Shown piece by piece: positions 54,523 through 64,000 of a stretch of 64,000 nt of DNA. Source of the stretch: Azolla caroliniana (lineage: Eukaryota; Polypodiophyta); contig JBHGNT010000013.1 in the NCBI GenBank assembly GCA_043228905.1, positions 12,958,001-13,022,000 of the forward strand, given 5' to 3'. Made by a program: the position numbers and the translations under genes. How positions within the stretch are numbered: position 1 is the first letter of the stretch; each line of letters starts with the position of its first letter. A model generated the notes under the pieces. The model searched no databases. It had not been told where the DNA came from and was given only the letters and a program-made list of their open reading frames with translations.

Positions 54523-54665
54523 CGGTTCGCCGGATGCCGTCCGGATACCGGTGCGTCACCAGATACCGGTGCGTCGCCGGATACCGTCGGTTACCGCTGC
54601 CGCTACCGGATGTCGTCGGATCACCGTCACCGGATTGCCGCCGGATCACCGGCTCAATCGCCAGT
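54523..54665. repeat. GCCGGATACCG minisatellite in the 5' LTR
   Basis: It is a shorter and differently ordered version of 48765-48925, with CACCGGATTGCCGCCGG variants absent from the 3' LTR. Confidence 0.85.
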
Positions 54666-55053
54666 CCGGTTTTGGTTGGCCAAAACCCTTTACGAGTAGC
54701 TAGCCCACCTTCACTCTTAGTTCAAGTTACCTTGAACTCTCTATGCTCCACACATAGACACAAAGATAATATCTTTTGCTCCACCTTATATATGATGAGA
54801 GCTGTATTTGTCGTGCCTATGTGGGATATCTCACAATTTTCTCCTTTCCTTTTACAAACTTTATATCCTCATATCTTGACATTTAGTTGTCCGTTTCTCG
54901 TGTAATAAAGTGCATTCGAAACCTCTATCATTTTGTACTTAGATATTAAATCTATTTAAAATGTTATCTTCACAATTATTGTACTATGTGATTCATACTC
55001 GATTTCGTACGTTTTATGGGATTTTCACACTATTGCCGAAAATCTTCACGACA

Positions 55054-55650
55054 CCGTCTACGACTAATGGCATTTCATGTTATAGACACACTCGGGGATT
55101 CAAGTCTTCTTAACTCCATTCGGGAGAATATTGCGACTGATGAATTTGCCCAACACATTCTGAACCATATTATCCTAGATCATGCTTCTTGTTAACAATC
55201 TCCAAATCTTCGTGAAGATTACAACTAGTTCAATTGGCATGATGGATTACTTTTTCGAAAAAATCTCTTATATGTGCCTGATGGTCCTTTTCGACTCCAA
55301 GACTTGCAACAATGTCATGACGCACCAATGACTGGACATTTCGGGATCCACAAGACTTTGACGTTAATTTTTCGAAGGTATTGGTGGCCACGACTTCGCC
55401 ATTTTGGTACGGAATATGTTTGTAATTGTGATACATGTTGCCGATCCAAAAAAACTCGACATCATCCATATGGCTTATTACAGCCAATGCCTATTCCTAA
55501 GAGTTCACGGAAATCTATTTCATTGGACTTCATTACAGATTAGCCCTTAGCCTACTCTTTGTAACCTTGTTTCCTCATAATATAATCTTATTTCCATTTC
55601 AAGTTTTATCTCTCGCTCTCTCTCTCTCTCTTATTCACGAGTCACGATAG
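55054..55650 (+). pseudogene. Ty3-A composite, right half (copy 4)
   Basis: It continues directly from 48180. RNase H end and zinc domain are read as MPDGPFRLQDLQQCHDAPMT, GHFGIHKTLTLIFRRYWWP and CDTCCRSKKTRHHPYG, ending LDFITD; an inverted LTR end with a CT tract follows and then a tRNA 3' tail near 55655. Confidence 0.78.
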
Positions 55651-56585
55651 TCCTCCAATTGTCGACATTCTTTTCCGTTAAGAATAACTATTCGTTTATG
55701 CATTTTTGGTTTGCTTATTATCAAGCTTAGATAGATAATACCTCCAACATTTTAATGTGGACAATACTAAAATCAATTCATAAAAACTACAAACAATTTT
55801 CCTGACTACTTATGGTGGTTGACTCAAAATCAAATGTTTGCTTCTCGGAGCTTGGAATCCTACATTTGTTGACTTTCTTTTAAAATCTTTGATGTTGTCG
55901 TCATTGATTTAAATCGACCCATTGTGTGGCAAACCAATACATATCACAATTTACAGAGGCGACATCAATCATGAATATTTGACCACTTAAGCCAAATGTG
56001 TCAATATTAGCCCGACTCCATATTTTGAAATTTTCCTAATATAACCGAAATTTTTTGCATTAACATAATGGAAACTAAGAAACTCATTAGACGGATTGCC
56101 CAAAATATTAATAGTTTTATTATCTCATGTTAAAAAATAAATATCCCAGCTTAGGAAGAAGTGGTCAACATATAGACTAAACTAAAAAAAATTTAACACA
56201 TTTGTGAACATTGGCTTCCCTATCTATCATTAAATCAGGCTTACTTAATGAAATGTAATTGCAATAAGCTAGTAGTGACCACATAAAGAGTAGTATTACC
56301 TTAAGAATAACTACTGTTTAGAATCTTTGATGTTATCGTCGTTGATTTACATCAAGTCATTGTGTGGCAAACCAATACTTATCCCAATTTAGAGAGGCAA
56401 CATCTATCATGACTATTTAACCCCTAGAGCCAAATGTGTCAATATTAGCCTGACTCCATATTTTGAAAATTTCCGAATATAACCGAATATTTTTGCATTA
56501 ACATAACGCCAACTAAGATAATCATTACACGGATTGCCCAAAATATTAATAGTTGTACTATTTCATGGTAAAAGCCAAACAAGTA

Positions 56586-56667
56586 TGGCTATTTCGCCGA
56601 GTGGTTAAGGCATTTGACATGAAATCATATGGGTTTGCCCTTGTAGGTTCAAATCTTGCAATTGTCG
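56586..56667 (+). pseudogene. tRNA-Ser(UGA)-like pseudogene
   Basis: The A box has a change (TTCGCCGAGTGG), the conserved U33 is lost (loop CATGAAA), and the B box is GGTTCAAATCT. Confidence 0.6.
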
Positions 56668-56921
56668 AGATTCTTTTACTATGTTGTGGAAACTATTTAC
56701 TAACATTGAGCTTTTGTGCTTTAAACATTAAATATCCCAATAGTATTTAAATGTATGTGCACTAACATACTTGTCAACACTTAAATCATATCGCTACCCA
56801 AAGAATAAAGACTTATAATAGTCCGCTTTTCTTCTTTATTAGGATGCTTAGATACATAATATTTGATACATTTAATTACAACCAATACTAAAATATGTAA
56901 CTGTGACAAACAGCAGAATAG

Positions 56922-57002
56922 GACAACTTGGCTGAGTGGTTAAGGTGTTTGACTAGAAATCAAATGGGTTCACCCTCGTGTGTTCGAATCCTGGAGTTGC
57001 CG
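56922..57002 (+). pseudogene. tRNA-Ser(AGA)-like pseudogene
   Basis: The loop is CTAGAAA. The A box is TGGCTGAGTGG and the T stem is changed (GTGTGTTCGAATCCTGG), weakening the B box. Confidence 0.55.
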
Positions 57003-57153
57003 ACTTTGTTTTAGTTAGTTGTTGACTACTTTCAATAACATCGAGATTTTGTGATGTGAACCAATGCATCTTCCGTCTTAGCAATATGACACACGCACAC
57101 AAGCATGACTTCTTAAGTCCCATGGAACAATTTTCACAATATAAAGCTAGTAT

Positions 57154-57234
57154 GACAATTTGGTCGAGTGGTTAAGGTGTTTGACTCGAAATCAAATGGG
57201 TTCGTCCTCCTAAGCTCAAATATTGCAGTTGCCG
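57154..57234 (+). pseudogene. tRNA-Ser(CGA)-like pseudogene
   Basis: The loop CTCGAAA gives CGA. The T arm is ruined (TAAGCTCAAATATTGC), as in the counterpart at 13219-13299. Confidence 0.6.
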
Positions 57235-57900
57235 AGATTTTTACACTTAGGTATTATTGCTAGTAACTTATATCGAGCTTGACATGTGCTCAACAATAAA
57301 TATCCCATCTTAGAAAGCATTGGTCACCACACAAAGAAAACTAAACTTTCTAATACGCATTTTGGAACATTAGCTTCCCTAGGTATCGTAAACACAACCT
57401 CACCTAGTGAAATGTAATTGCGATAACCTACTAGTGAGCACATAAATAGTAGTATTACCTTAAGAATAACTACTCTTTCTGGCGTTTTTGGTTCGCTTAT
57501 TATCAAGCTTAGATAGATATTATCTCCAACATTTTAGTGTGGACAATACTCAAATCTATTCATGAAAACTAGAAACACTTTTCCCCACTGCTTATGGTGG
57601 TTGACTCAAAATCAAATGTTTACTTCTCAGAGGTTGGAAACCTATATTTGTAGACTTTCTTTTAGAATATTTGATGTTGCGGTCGTTGATTTACATTGGG
57701 CCATTTTGTGGCAAACCAATACATATCAAAATTTAGAGAGGCAACATCTATCATGAATATATAACCGCTTAAGCCAAATGTGTCAATATTAGCCCGACTC
57801 CAAATATTTTTGCATTAACATAACACCAGTGAAAAAAATCATTAGACGGATTGCCCAAGATATTAATAGTTGTACTATCTCATAGAAGCCAACAAAATAT

Positions 57901-57981
57901 GGCAATTTGGCCGAGTGCTTAAGGTGTTTGACTTGAAATCAAATGTGTTCGCCCTCGTAGGTTCGAATCCTATAGTTGTCG
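57901..57981 (+). pseudogene. tRNA-Ser(UGA)-like, mildly degraded
   Basis: All stems close with wobble pairs and the anticodon arm is perfect. The A box ends GAGTGC, losing the second conserved G of the D loop, and the first T-stem pair is G-U. The B box is perfect. Confidence 0.55.
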
Positions 57982-58126
57982 AGATTCGTTTACTAAGTTC
58001 TAGAAACTATTTACTAACATTCAGCTTCTGTGCTTTAAACATTAAATATCCCAATAGTAATCAAATGTATATGCACTAACATACTTGTGAACACTTAAAT
58101 CGTATCACTACCCAAAGAATGAAGAC

Positions 58127-58140
58127 TTTTTTTTTTTTTT
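58127..58140 (-). other. LINE poly(A) tail
   Basis: Fourteen T on the plus strand separate the tRNA-island spacer (CAAAGAATGAAGAC) from the LINE 3' region, so the LINE came in after the island formed. Confidence 0.85.
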
Positions 58141-58314
58141 CAAAGTAAAGCTACTTTCCCATTAGTTAGGAAGGATTATTACATAGAGTCTATAAGGAGA
58201 TTTATAAACACATCAGGGAGACTTCCTCCGATCAAGCCAAAGAAGATGAGCCACTTACATTGCCTTGCGGCCTAACTTAATGTAAGAAGCTACCTATATC
58301 CAAGGCAATGCCCT

Positions 58315-61300
58315 TCAATGTGGCCTCGTACGAGTCGGCTCTGGGGGCCTACACTGAAGAGAGGGTGGCAGGTGAATAGGAAACAACCAACGTGGGGGCT
58401 GGTAGTTCCACCTCGGGCCACTCCCGCCTTGCATCACCATAGGTGTGTTCCGCCATTTCTGCCAAAAGCGCAAACGGGCAGTGGTCACGTCGTTGGAGTG
58501 GCTGCAAACCTCTTCTAGTTGCCCTCGTAGGCAGCTGATAAGCGCGAACCATATGTCCATGATCACTTCCTCCGGGGGCCGTACCGTACCTTGGAAGACC
58601 TTGAGGCAACGCGCTTTCCATATATACCACAAGGTGAAACCTGCGATCAACATCCAGATTTCTGGAAACCTAGGGGATGCGGGTTGCAAGCCTCTTTCAA
58701 AACGGATCTTGACGTTTTGCCTCTCGTGCATACATAGCACCAACTATCCGCATTGACGGCGTCCGTCCACCCTTCGACCGAGTGATCAATCCATGCCGCA
58801 GCGCTCCACGAGGCTGTTCCTTCAACGTCACATGCCACAAGGAGGCGAGTCACTCTATCCCATACCTTTTGAGCTTGAGGGCAATCCCACAAACAATGTC
58901 TCAGAGACTCAATAGGTAGAGAGCACAGTGGGCAGCCTAACGGGCCGCCACGTTTATCTAACCATTCACCAACGGGCACCACATTATGACCGATTTGCCA
59001 CCAAAAGAGCTTGATCTTTTCAAGCATGTGGAGACGCCAAAGACCCTTCCAAAAGGCAATGAGCGCCTCATCGGGGATGCCCAATGTTCGCCAGCCGTTG
59101 CGAAGGGGGCCGCCTCGCTGCAGTTGCAAAGTCCGACCCAATTTAGTGGTGTAATCGAAGAAGTGGTGGAGTCTATCGTCATGTTTCCATCTGAAATCCC
59201 CGGGGTCCCAATCCAGATCGACAAGGGGACGACAACCGTATACCCTTAACCTCCAATGGGGTTCCACCTTAGCAACATCCGGGTCTGTCTTCCAAATGTT
59301 ATCAATCTGTGCCACCACTCGGATTGGGTGCCAAGAGCCGCTGCTCTGGCTGTCCCCAAAAACTGTATCACTCCCCGATCCGCTCATGCCCTTTAGCGAC
59401 TTGACCATTCCAGCCTCGTCAAAGAGACCGAACCATGCATGTTCTCTCGCCTCCCCCATCGGAACCCTATCAACTGCCTCAGCTATCAGTCTCCGCATTT
59501 TCGTAGCTCCCTTGAGGGGAGGGAAAAGGTCCTCTTGGGCTCTTCCTGAATCAGCCATGCGTCTCCAATCGTCTATAGATAGGAGGCCTGTTTGTGCCAA
59601 CTTTCCCCATGCTAGGCCCTTAAGTTGCCCTAGCATCGCGTTGTCATTCGTTCGCACATGAGGATTCCAGAATAGTGGCTGTCTAGTCCATTCGGTCAAT
59701 GTCTTCGGGGTGTGCTTGACCAAATGTTGTCGTATATGGCACCATGCCCGCAAGATGGAGTTCGTGACCCTATCCTCTGGATGACAAGCCAGCCTGGGTG
59801 GGACTCCACTCGTGCAGCACCAATTCAAGGAGTCGGGCCAAGGCCTACCATACTTGGGAGTCCCTACTTGCAGCCTGTTGCGAAGAAGTACCTTCCAGCA
59901 CCCCTTACCTGGCAGGAGGCAGCGAACCACCATTTTAGCCAGCAATGCACGACTCTGCATTAAGGGGTCTATGAGGCCAAGCCCCCCTTTGGCCCGCGGT
60001 TGCGTTAACCAACACCATGAGACTCTGGCGGCAGCCCGTGGGTTGTCCTTACCTGACCATATAAACCCCCTAATGGCAGCCTTAATCGCGTGCAAACCTG
60101 TAGGGTCCATAATCCAGCATGAGACTGAGTGCCACATGGTAGCGAGCAGCACTTGGTTCGCCACAAGGACCCTACCAACGAAGGACAATTTTGATCTACT
60201 CCACTGGTTCAGCTTCTTACTTATTTTGGCTTGTACATGGGCCAATTGCGCTCCCTTGGGGATTGACCTCCCCATCGTAAATCCAAGGTACTTGAAAGTC
60301 GTCCCACTAGGGACCCACGTTAAATCGGCATGGGGTTGCCATCTTGGTGTCTCCTGTTCGCTGAACCATAGACCTTGGGTTTTATTCCAATTGATCTTGG
60401 CACCAGCCGCCTGACAAAAGTCCTCGACAAGATGTTCAGCCCGCTGTAAATTCTCCTCATCACCTTGCAAGAAAAGAACCGTATCGTCGGCATATTCAGA
60501 TAACAGCAAATCTTCAGTCGCATTGGGGATGGGCAATCCCCGCAGCCCGCTAGTTGGTGCTTGTAAGTAGGCGGAGAAAGCCTCGGTTATAAAGAGATAG
60601 AGATATGGGGCTAGGGGACAACCTTGCCTCACTGAGCGTTGTAGTTGGAAGGCGGGTCCCCTAGATCCAGCCATCAGCACGCTACTCGTAGCTGTCCGAT
60701 AGAGTGCAGAAGTGCAATTCCTCCATTTTTGAGGTAGGCCCAAAGCTCTCATCACATTTTCCAAAAAGGGCCATAACACCCTATCGTAGGCCTTCTCGAA
60801 GTCTAGCATCAGAATAGCCGAGCTCGATATGGAGCGACCGGCCAATGCCATAGCTTCCCAAAGAAGCAACACATTATCAAAGATACACCTGTTCTTGACA
60901 AACCCAGTTTGATTGTCGTGTATGATGTCCGGTAAGAAGCTTGCTAATCGTTGAGCTAGGACTTTAGCGAGTATCTTGTATGCCGTGTTAAGGATCGTGA
61001 TTGGACGCCATTGGCGCAACTCTAGGCTTCACTCTTGGGATTTGGGGATGAGATATATCATCCCCTCAGCCAGACCAATCGGCATCTTTCCTAAGGACCA
61101 AATCTCTTGGAACCCGGCTTCCAAGGACGGGATAACACATTCCCAATGAATCTCGAAGAAATCTCGTGAGAGACCATCGGGACCGGGGCATGCACCCCTT
61201 CACAATCCCCTAAGTGCCTCCGAGAGCTCTAAACGAGAGATGGGACTATCGAGCACAACTTCCATCTCTTGGGTTACCTTGGGGTGAATGCAAGACATCA

Positions 61301-62627
61301 CTCGATCAGCCAGCTCCGAGTTTTGCCGCACATGCATAGGTGCGAGGAGGTCACGATAGTATTGTGTTGCCATTTCCAGAACCTCAGTCTTGTCCTCCGT
61401 TATTGAGCCGTCTGGTTTTCGCAGCCCGTGTATACGTCCACCACCACCCTTGGGTGCCTTGTAGTGAAAGAAATGTCGGTTGACCTTGTCGTCTTTTCTA
61501 GCCCACCATGTTGCGTTTCTTCGAAACAACATTCGGTTCTTCTCCAAAGTCCTTTCATGTACCTTCATCTTTGCTTCCTCTAGTTTAGCTCTAGACCATT
61601 TGCAACCAGGGTCTACCTGTAACAGCCGTTGCGCTGCCGCAACGACCTTCCTTAATTTTGTTTCAATGGCTCTAACCTGTTGGAGGGCGCGCTTGGTCTC
61701 TTGTTGTAAAAAGGAGGAGGAGAGGGCCAATTTTTTCTGCAGATCTTCGCTGGCTGATTTACTGCCCATGGTGTCCTGCCATATACTCTGTAAACCGACC
61801 TTCACCTCTTCACTCTTCATGATCTTTATGGGGATCTTTACATTGAGACTGCCCTTGCTATCGTTGGGTGGGTTAAGGTCTATTCTCACCGGCTGATGAT
61901 CTGAAAAGGTAAGGCCTGCCAAGATAGCAAAGGAGCCCCCGAGCTCTTCGAGGGATGAGCTGATGTATATGCGGTCTAGCCGTGCAAGACTACCGCCCCT
62001 AGCATTCCCGGCGGCTCTAGAAAAGTGCAGCGAATGTGAGCTTCACCTAAGGGAAGAGCCCCATGTATCCTTCACCTCGATTTTGCCAATTAGGAAAGCC
62101 CATGAATCCAGCTCCGCACCATAAATAGGCCTCTGGGTCCCTCCTTTCCTATCTCCCATGTGTTTAGTCATGTTGAAATCACCTGCCATTACCCAAGCCT
62201 CGACATTAGGTAATGTTGTCGCTAGCATCCTCCAAAAGATTGCTCTCTCGGGGGCTAAGTTAGGGGCATAAATGTTTAGCACCCCAATCTGTAGGCGATT
62301 CCATTTCAGAAGCACGTATAAGGCCCGACCCTCCACCAGCGTGCCAGATGATGTTACTTCGTATCGGGCCTTATCGCTGATCGAGATGCAGACCCCTCCT
62401 CTTCGGTGGATGTCACCCTGCGCAGCCGACCACCATGTGGTCCACCCACCCGACAAGGGGTTTACTAAGCTCTGAGTTCGCTCTTGCGAGAGGTGGTGTT
62501 CCTGCAAAAGCAATATGTCAATATGGCCCCCTATATTAAGGGGATTCAACTCCTCCTGAAGTCTTCTACACTCTTGGTGTTGTCGGCCTCCACCAAGGCC
62601 CTGTACATTCCACGTTAGGATCCTCAT
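58315..62627 (-). pseudogene. LINE ORF2: endonuclease and reverse transcriptase
   Basis: The start MRILTWNVQGLGGG lies at 62627. The endonuclease domain (about residues 1-230) has WNVQG, LLQEHH, LNIYAPN, AGDFNM and SDHQPV, the APE-type active-site set. RT begins near residue 490, with CPGPDGL, WRPITILNTAYKILAKVLAQ, FEKAYDRVLW, RQGCPLAPYL and the catalytic YADDTVLF. A C-terminal zinc region reads CPLCSLPIESLRHCLWDC. One reading frame covers 62627-58730, broken by TGA at 62043, 61200 and about 61022. A frameshift near 58730 moves the last part (WYIWKARCLKVF) to another frame that ends at 58315. It is about 1430 codons long and inactive as it stands. Confidence 0.9.
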
Positions 62628-64000
62628 CCGAAAACGGTGACGTTGGTGCCCATGTTCGGGCCGATCCCCATGTCATGGGGCAAACTAACACCTGTTTCGG
62701 GGGGTATGGTCTCCACTGCAGGCTGCAAATCCCCTACAAGATTCTCAGCCGATCGTTCCCGACCCGCTTCAAATAGATCCCGCGATACATTTGTGCTCCG
62801 AAGCGGTGGCACAACTTGCACCCCTCTATCTAACAGAGTCGTCGCCAAACCAGGTGTTGGTCTTCCTATCTTACCCTTTTCTTTGTCCTTGAGCTTGCCC
62901 GTCCGGATCCACGATTTCACTAATCTGAGGCCACTACCACATTCACGTTCCAACGGGAGGGGGGGCTGTGCCAACTTCTCTTCCGGGGTGGACGGTACAA
63001 GTTGGGGTTGCATCTCCATCGGGGTGGAGAACACGAGTTCGGGCTCCCGCGGGGGAAGGCGTGAGGAGTCGCACGGGGACAACATTGCTGCCAGCGCTGC
63101 TGGGTCGCCATCCCCTAACCCTTGAAGAAGTGTAAATCTGTTGGTAGCTCTCACCTGTAGGTCGGGTGCCTTGGCACTCCCGGAGAGGATCTTTACTCGT
63201 TTCAAGGGTTGCTCGTCCACGCTTGCTGGTGACAAGGTGGCAGGACTTCTTTCAAGGGGGTGGTCATGAAAAAGACCGGGAGAGGAGGCACCTAGGCCTC
63301 CAAGTTTCCCCTTCTTCTTAACGGGTAGCCAAGGAGCTTCTTCACCCTTGGTTGTCCCGACTTTGCCCGAGGGTCGTGGTCCCGAGCTTCCCTTTCCAAT
63401 CTTACGAGGACACTCCTTAGCTAGGTGTCCTGTCTGTTTGCAAATGAAACACTGCCCCGGGAGTCCCTCAAAAACCACTTTTACCACTGTGAGGCCTAAC
63501 TCCTCAGAGTAGAGTCTAATCCTTGATGGAAGTCCATGGAGGGAAGGCACCAAGATACGCAACTTGGACACCTCCGCGACTGTGTCTGCCATTGACGCTT
63601 TTTGAGGGCATATCATCCCTACTTGTTCGCCAAAAAGAGGGAGCAGATGGTACAAATGTGGAGGGAGGCCAGGAAATGTTGCGGTGATCACCCTAGGGTT
63701 GTTGAGTTTCCGTAACTCTTCGATCGGATTGAACCCTGGTGACCATGGTTGGAGCAACACCTTGCCGTACTTCAGTTCGAGTACCTTGAGCTCGACCAAT
63801 GGCTGCGCCAGCGAGTCATTACCTAATTCAATGTGGAAGAAGTTTTTCCCTAAACCCCTGACACTCTTGATTACCGGCATGTTCTCCAACACAGCCACCT
63901 GAAACATGTCCCGAACCATGCCCCGACTTGGTCTACCTGCCAGAAACCTACATACGAAGGAGGTACGCCGTAGGCGTTCGATTTCTTCCGCTAAGACACG
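62624..64000 (-). CDS. LINE ORF1, RNA-binding protein (5' partial)
   Basis: The frame is open from the window edge down to the stop at 62624. The N-terminal region fits the DUF4283-type domain of plant LINE ORF1 (VCRFLAGRPSRGMVRDMF, then LLQPWSPGFNPIEE and FPGLPPHLYHLLPLFGEQVG). A CX2CX4HX4C knuckle (CFICKQTGHLAKEC) follows near 63440, then a long Pro/Ser/Lys-rich linker. The protein should coat LINE RNA. The visible Met at 63919 is probably not the start because the frame runs upstream with domain-like sequence. Confidence 0.85.
   Translation of the reverse strand, partial: RVLAEEIERLRRTSFVCRFLAGRPSRGMVRDMFQVAVLENMPVIKSVRGLGKNFFHIELGNDSLAQPLVELKVLELKYGKVLLQPWSPGFNPIEELRKLNNPRVITATFPGLPPHLYHLLPLFGEQVGMICPQKASMADTVAEVSKLRILVPSLHGLPSRIRLYSEELGLTVVKVVFEGLPGQCFICKQTGHLAKECPRKIGKGSSGPRPSGKVGTTKGEEAPWLPVKKKGKLGGLGASSPGLFHDHPLERSPATLSPASVDEQPLKRVKILSGSAKAPDLQVRATNRFTLLQGLGDGDPAALAAMLSPCDSSRLPPREPELVFSTPMEMQPQLVPSTPEEKLAQPPLPLERECGSGLRLVKSWIRTGKLKDKEKGKIGRPTPGLATTLLDRGVQVVPPLRSTNVSRDLFEAGRERSAENLVGDLQPAVETIPPETGVSLPHDMGIGPNMGTNVTVFG

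Larger units (their letters stand above)
48181..55053 (-). mobile_element. Ty3-C1 LTR retrotransposon, complete ends
   Basis: The element is 6.87 kb with two LTRs (48181-49307 and 53949-55053), a primer site, a polypurine tract, gag, protease, part of RT and integrase on the minus strand. It lies in a Ty3-A composite; the left flank ends GACCGT and the right flank starts CCGTCTACGAC, giving a 4-bp CCGT (or 5-bp ACCGT) duplication, and the empty site is visible at 9975. Much of RT and all of RNase H are deleted, and several stops occur, so it is non-autonomous. Confidence 0.9.
53949..55053 (-). mobile_element. Ty3-C1 5' LTR
   Basis: It runs from TGTCCTGAAGAT to ATCTTCACGACA with a TATAAAAG box on the minus strand at 54224-54231. 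It also carries the tRNA-Arg-like segment (54409-54474) and the minisatellite (54523-54665). Confidence 0.9.
55651..58126. repeat. tRNA-Ser island IV
   Basis: The order matches island II with one internal deletion near 56130. tRNA-like copies lie near 56586, 56922, 57154 and 57901. The right end is the poly(A) tail of a LINE inserted in CCCAAAGAATGAAGAC, a spacer phrase common to all islands. Confidence 0.85.
58127..64000 (-). mobile_element. L1-like LINE, 3' end with poly(A), 5' end outside the window
   Basis: The minus strand has ORF1 (62624 to beyond 64000), ORF2 (58315-62627), a short 3' region and an A14 tail at 58127-58140. ORF1 and ORF2 overlap by four bases. The base composition is far more GC-rich than the tRNA island it entered. 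Target-site duplication cannot be checked because the 5' end is outside. Confidence 0.88.

Overview
The window looks like repeat-dense, intergenic DNA from the nuclear genome of a land plant. The evidence is degraded Ty1/copia and Ty3/gypsy polyproteins of plant type, copia primer sites that match plant initiator tRNA-Met, an L1-like LINE, a fragment of a plant MA3-domain translation regulator, GT-AG introns and long CT/GA microsatellites. I cannot name the species. One Ty3 family (protease DHGS, gag knuckle CVWCDSMDH) resembles elements I associate with mosses, other seed-free plants and fungi, so a seed-free plant is a guess, not a result. I find no complete, clearly functional host protein gene. 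Layout: 1-2285 tRNA-Ser island I; 2286-6345 truncated Ty3-B element; 6377-6457 a tRNA-Ser copy; 6500-6920 copia scrap; 7152-8837 copia-type LTR with a nested 1.4-kb solo LTR (7288-8685) that holds a minisatellite; 8838-10545 rearranged Ty3-A composite; 10546-13974 tRNA-Ser island II; 13975-30911 copia-B, split by an 11.9-kb DNA transposon at 17768-29670; 30912-33626 gag and 5' LTR of a Ty3-C element; 33627-35705 a second Ty3-A composite; 35706-37567 gag, primer site and 5' LTR of copia-D; 37568-39090 no gene recognised; 39093-39779 MA3 (MRF-like) fragment; 39808-40590 third Ty3-A piece; 40600-40900 LINE tail; about 40960-41068 a CT microsatellite; 41087-43212 tRNA-Ser island III; 43213-46485 second Ty3-B copy; 46551-48180 LTR and left half of a fourth Ty3-A composite; 48181-55053 complete-ended Ty3-C1 element; 55054-55650 right half of that composite; 55651-58126 tRNA-Ser island IV; 58127-64000 an L1-like LINE on the minus strand that runs off the window. 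Two results stand out. First, 17768-29670 is a bounded DNA transposon with 26-bp terminal inverted repeats (two mismatches) and a 4-bp CTTA duplication. It sits inside the copia polyprotein, and the copia reading frame resumes exactly on the far side. It carries a decayed, intron-containing DDE-like transposase on the minus strand and, on the plus strand, a coiled-coil gene, a multi-exon acidic repeat gene and a probable captured gene fragment. Two AGTAC-rich satellite fields lie between or inside these genes; one fills a 1.46-kb transposase intron. Second, the window holds four islands of tRNA-Ser genes and pseudogenes with three Ser anticodons (UGA, AGA, CGA), embedded in a repeating spacer that itself contains an older tRNA fossil. 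The series Ty3-B, tRNA-Ser, copia-type LTR, Ty3-A composite, tRNA island occurs twice (2286-13974 and 43213-58126), which points to an old duplication of about 11 kb later altered by separate insertions. Apart from the LTR, terminal and splice signals, almost everything is decaying; several frames are broken by single TGA or TAG codons.
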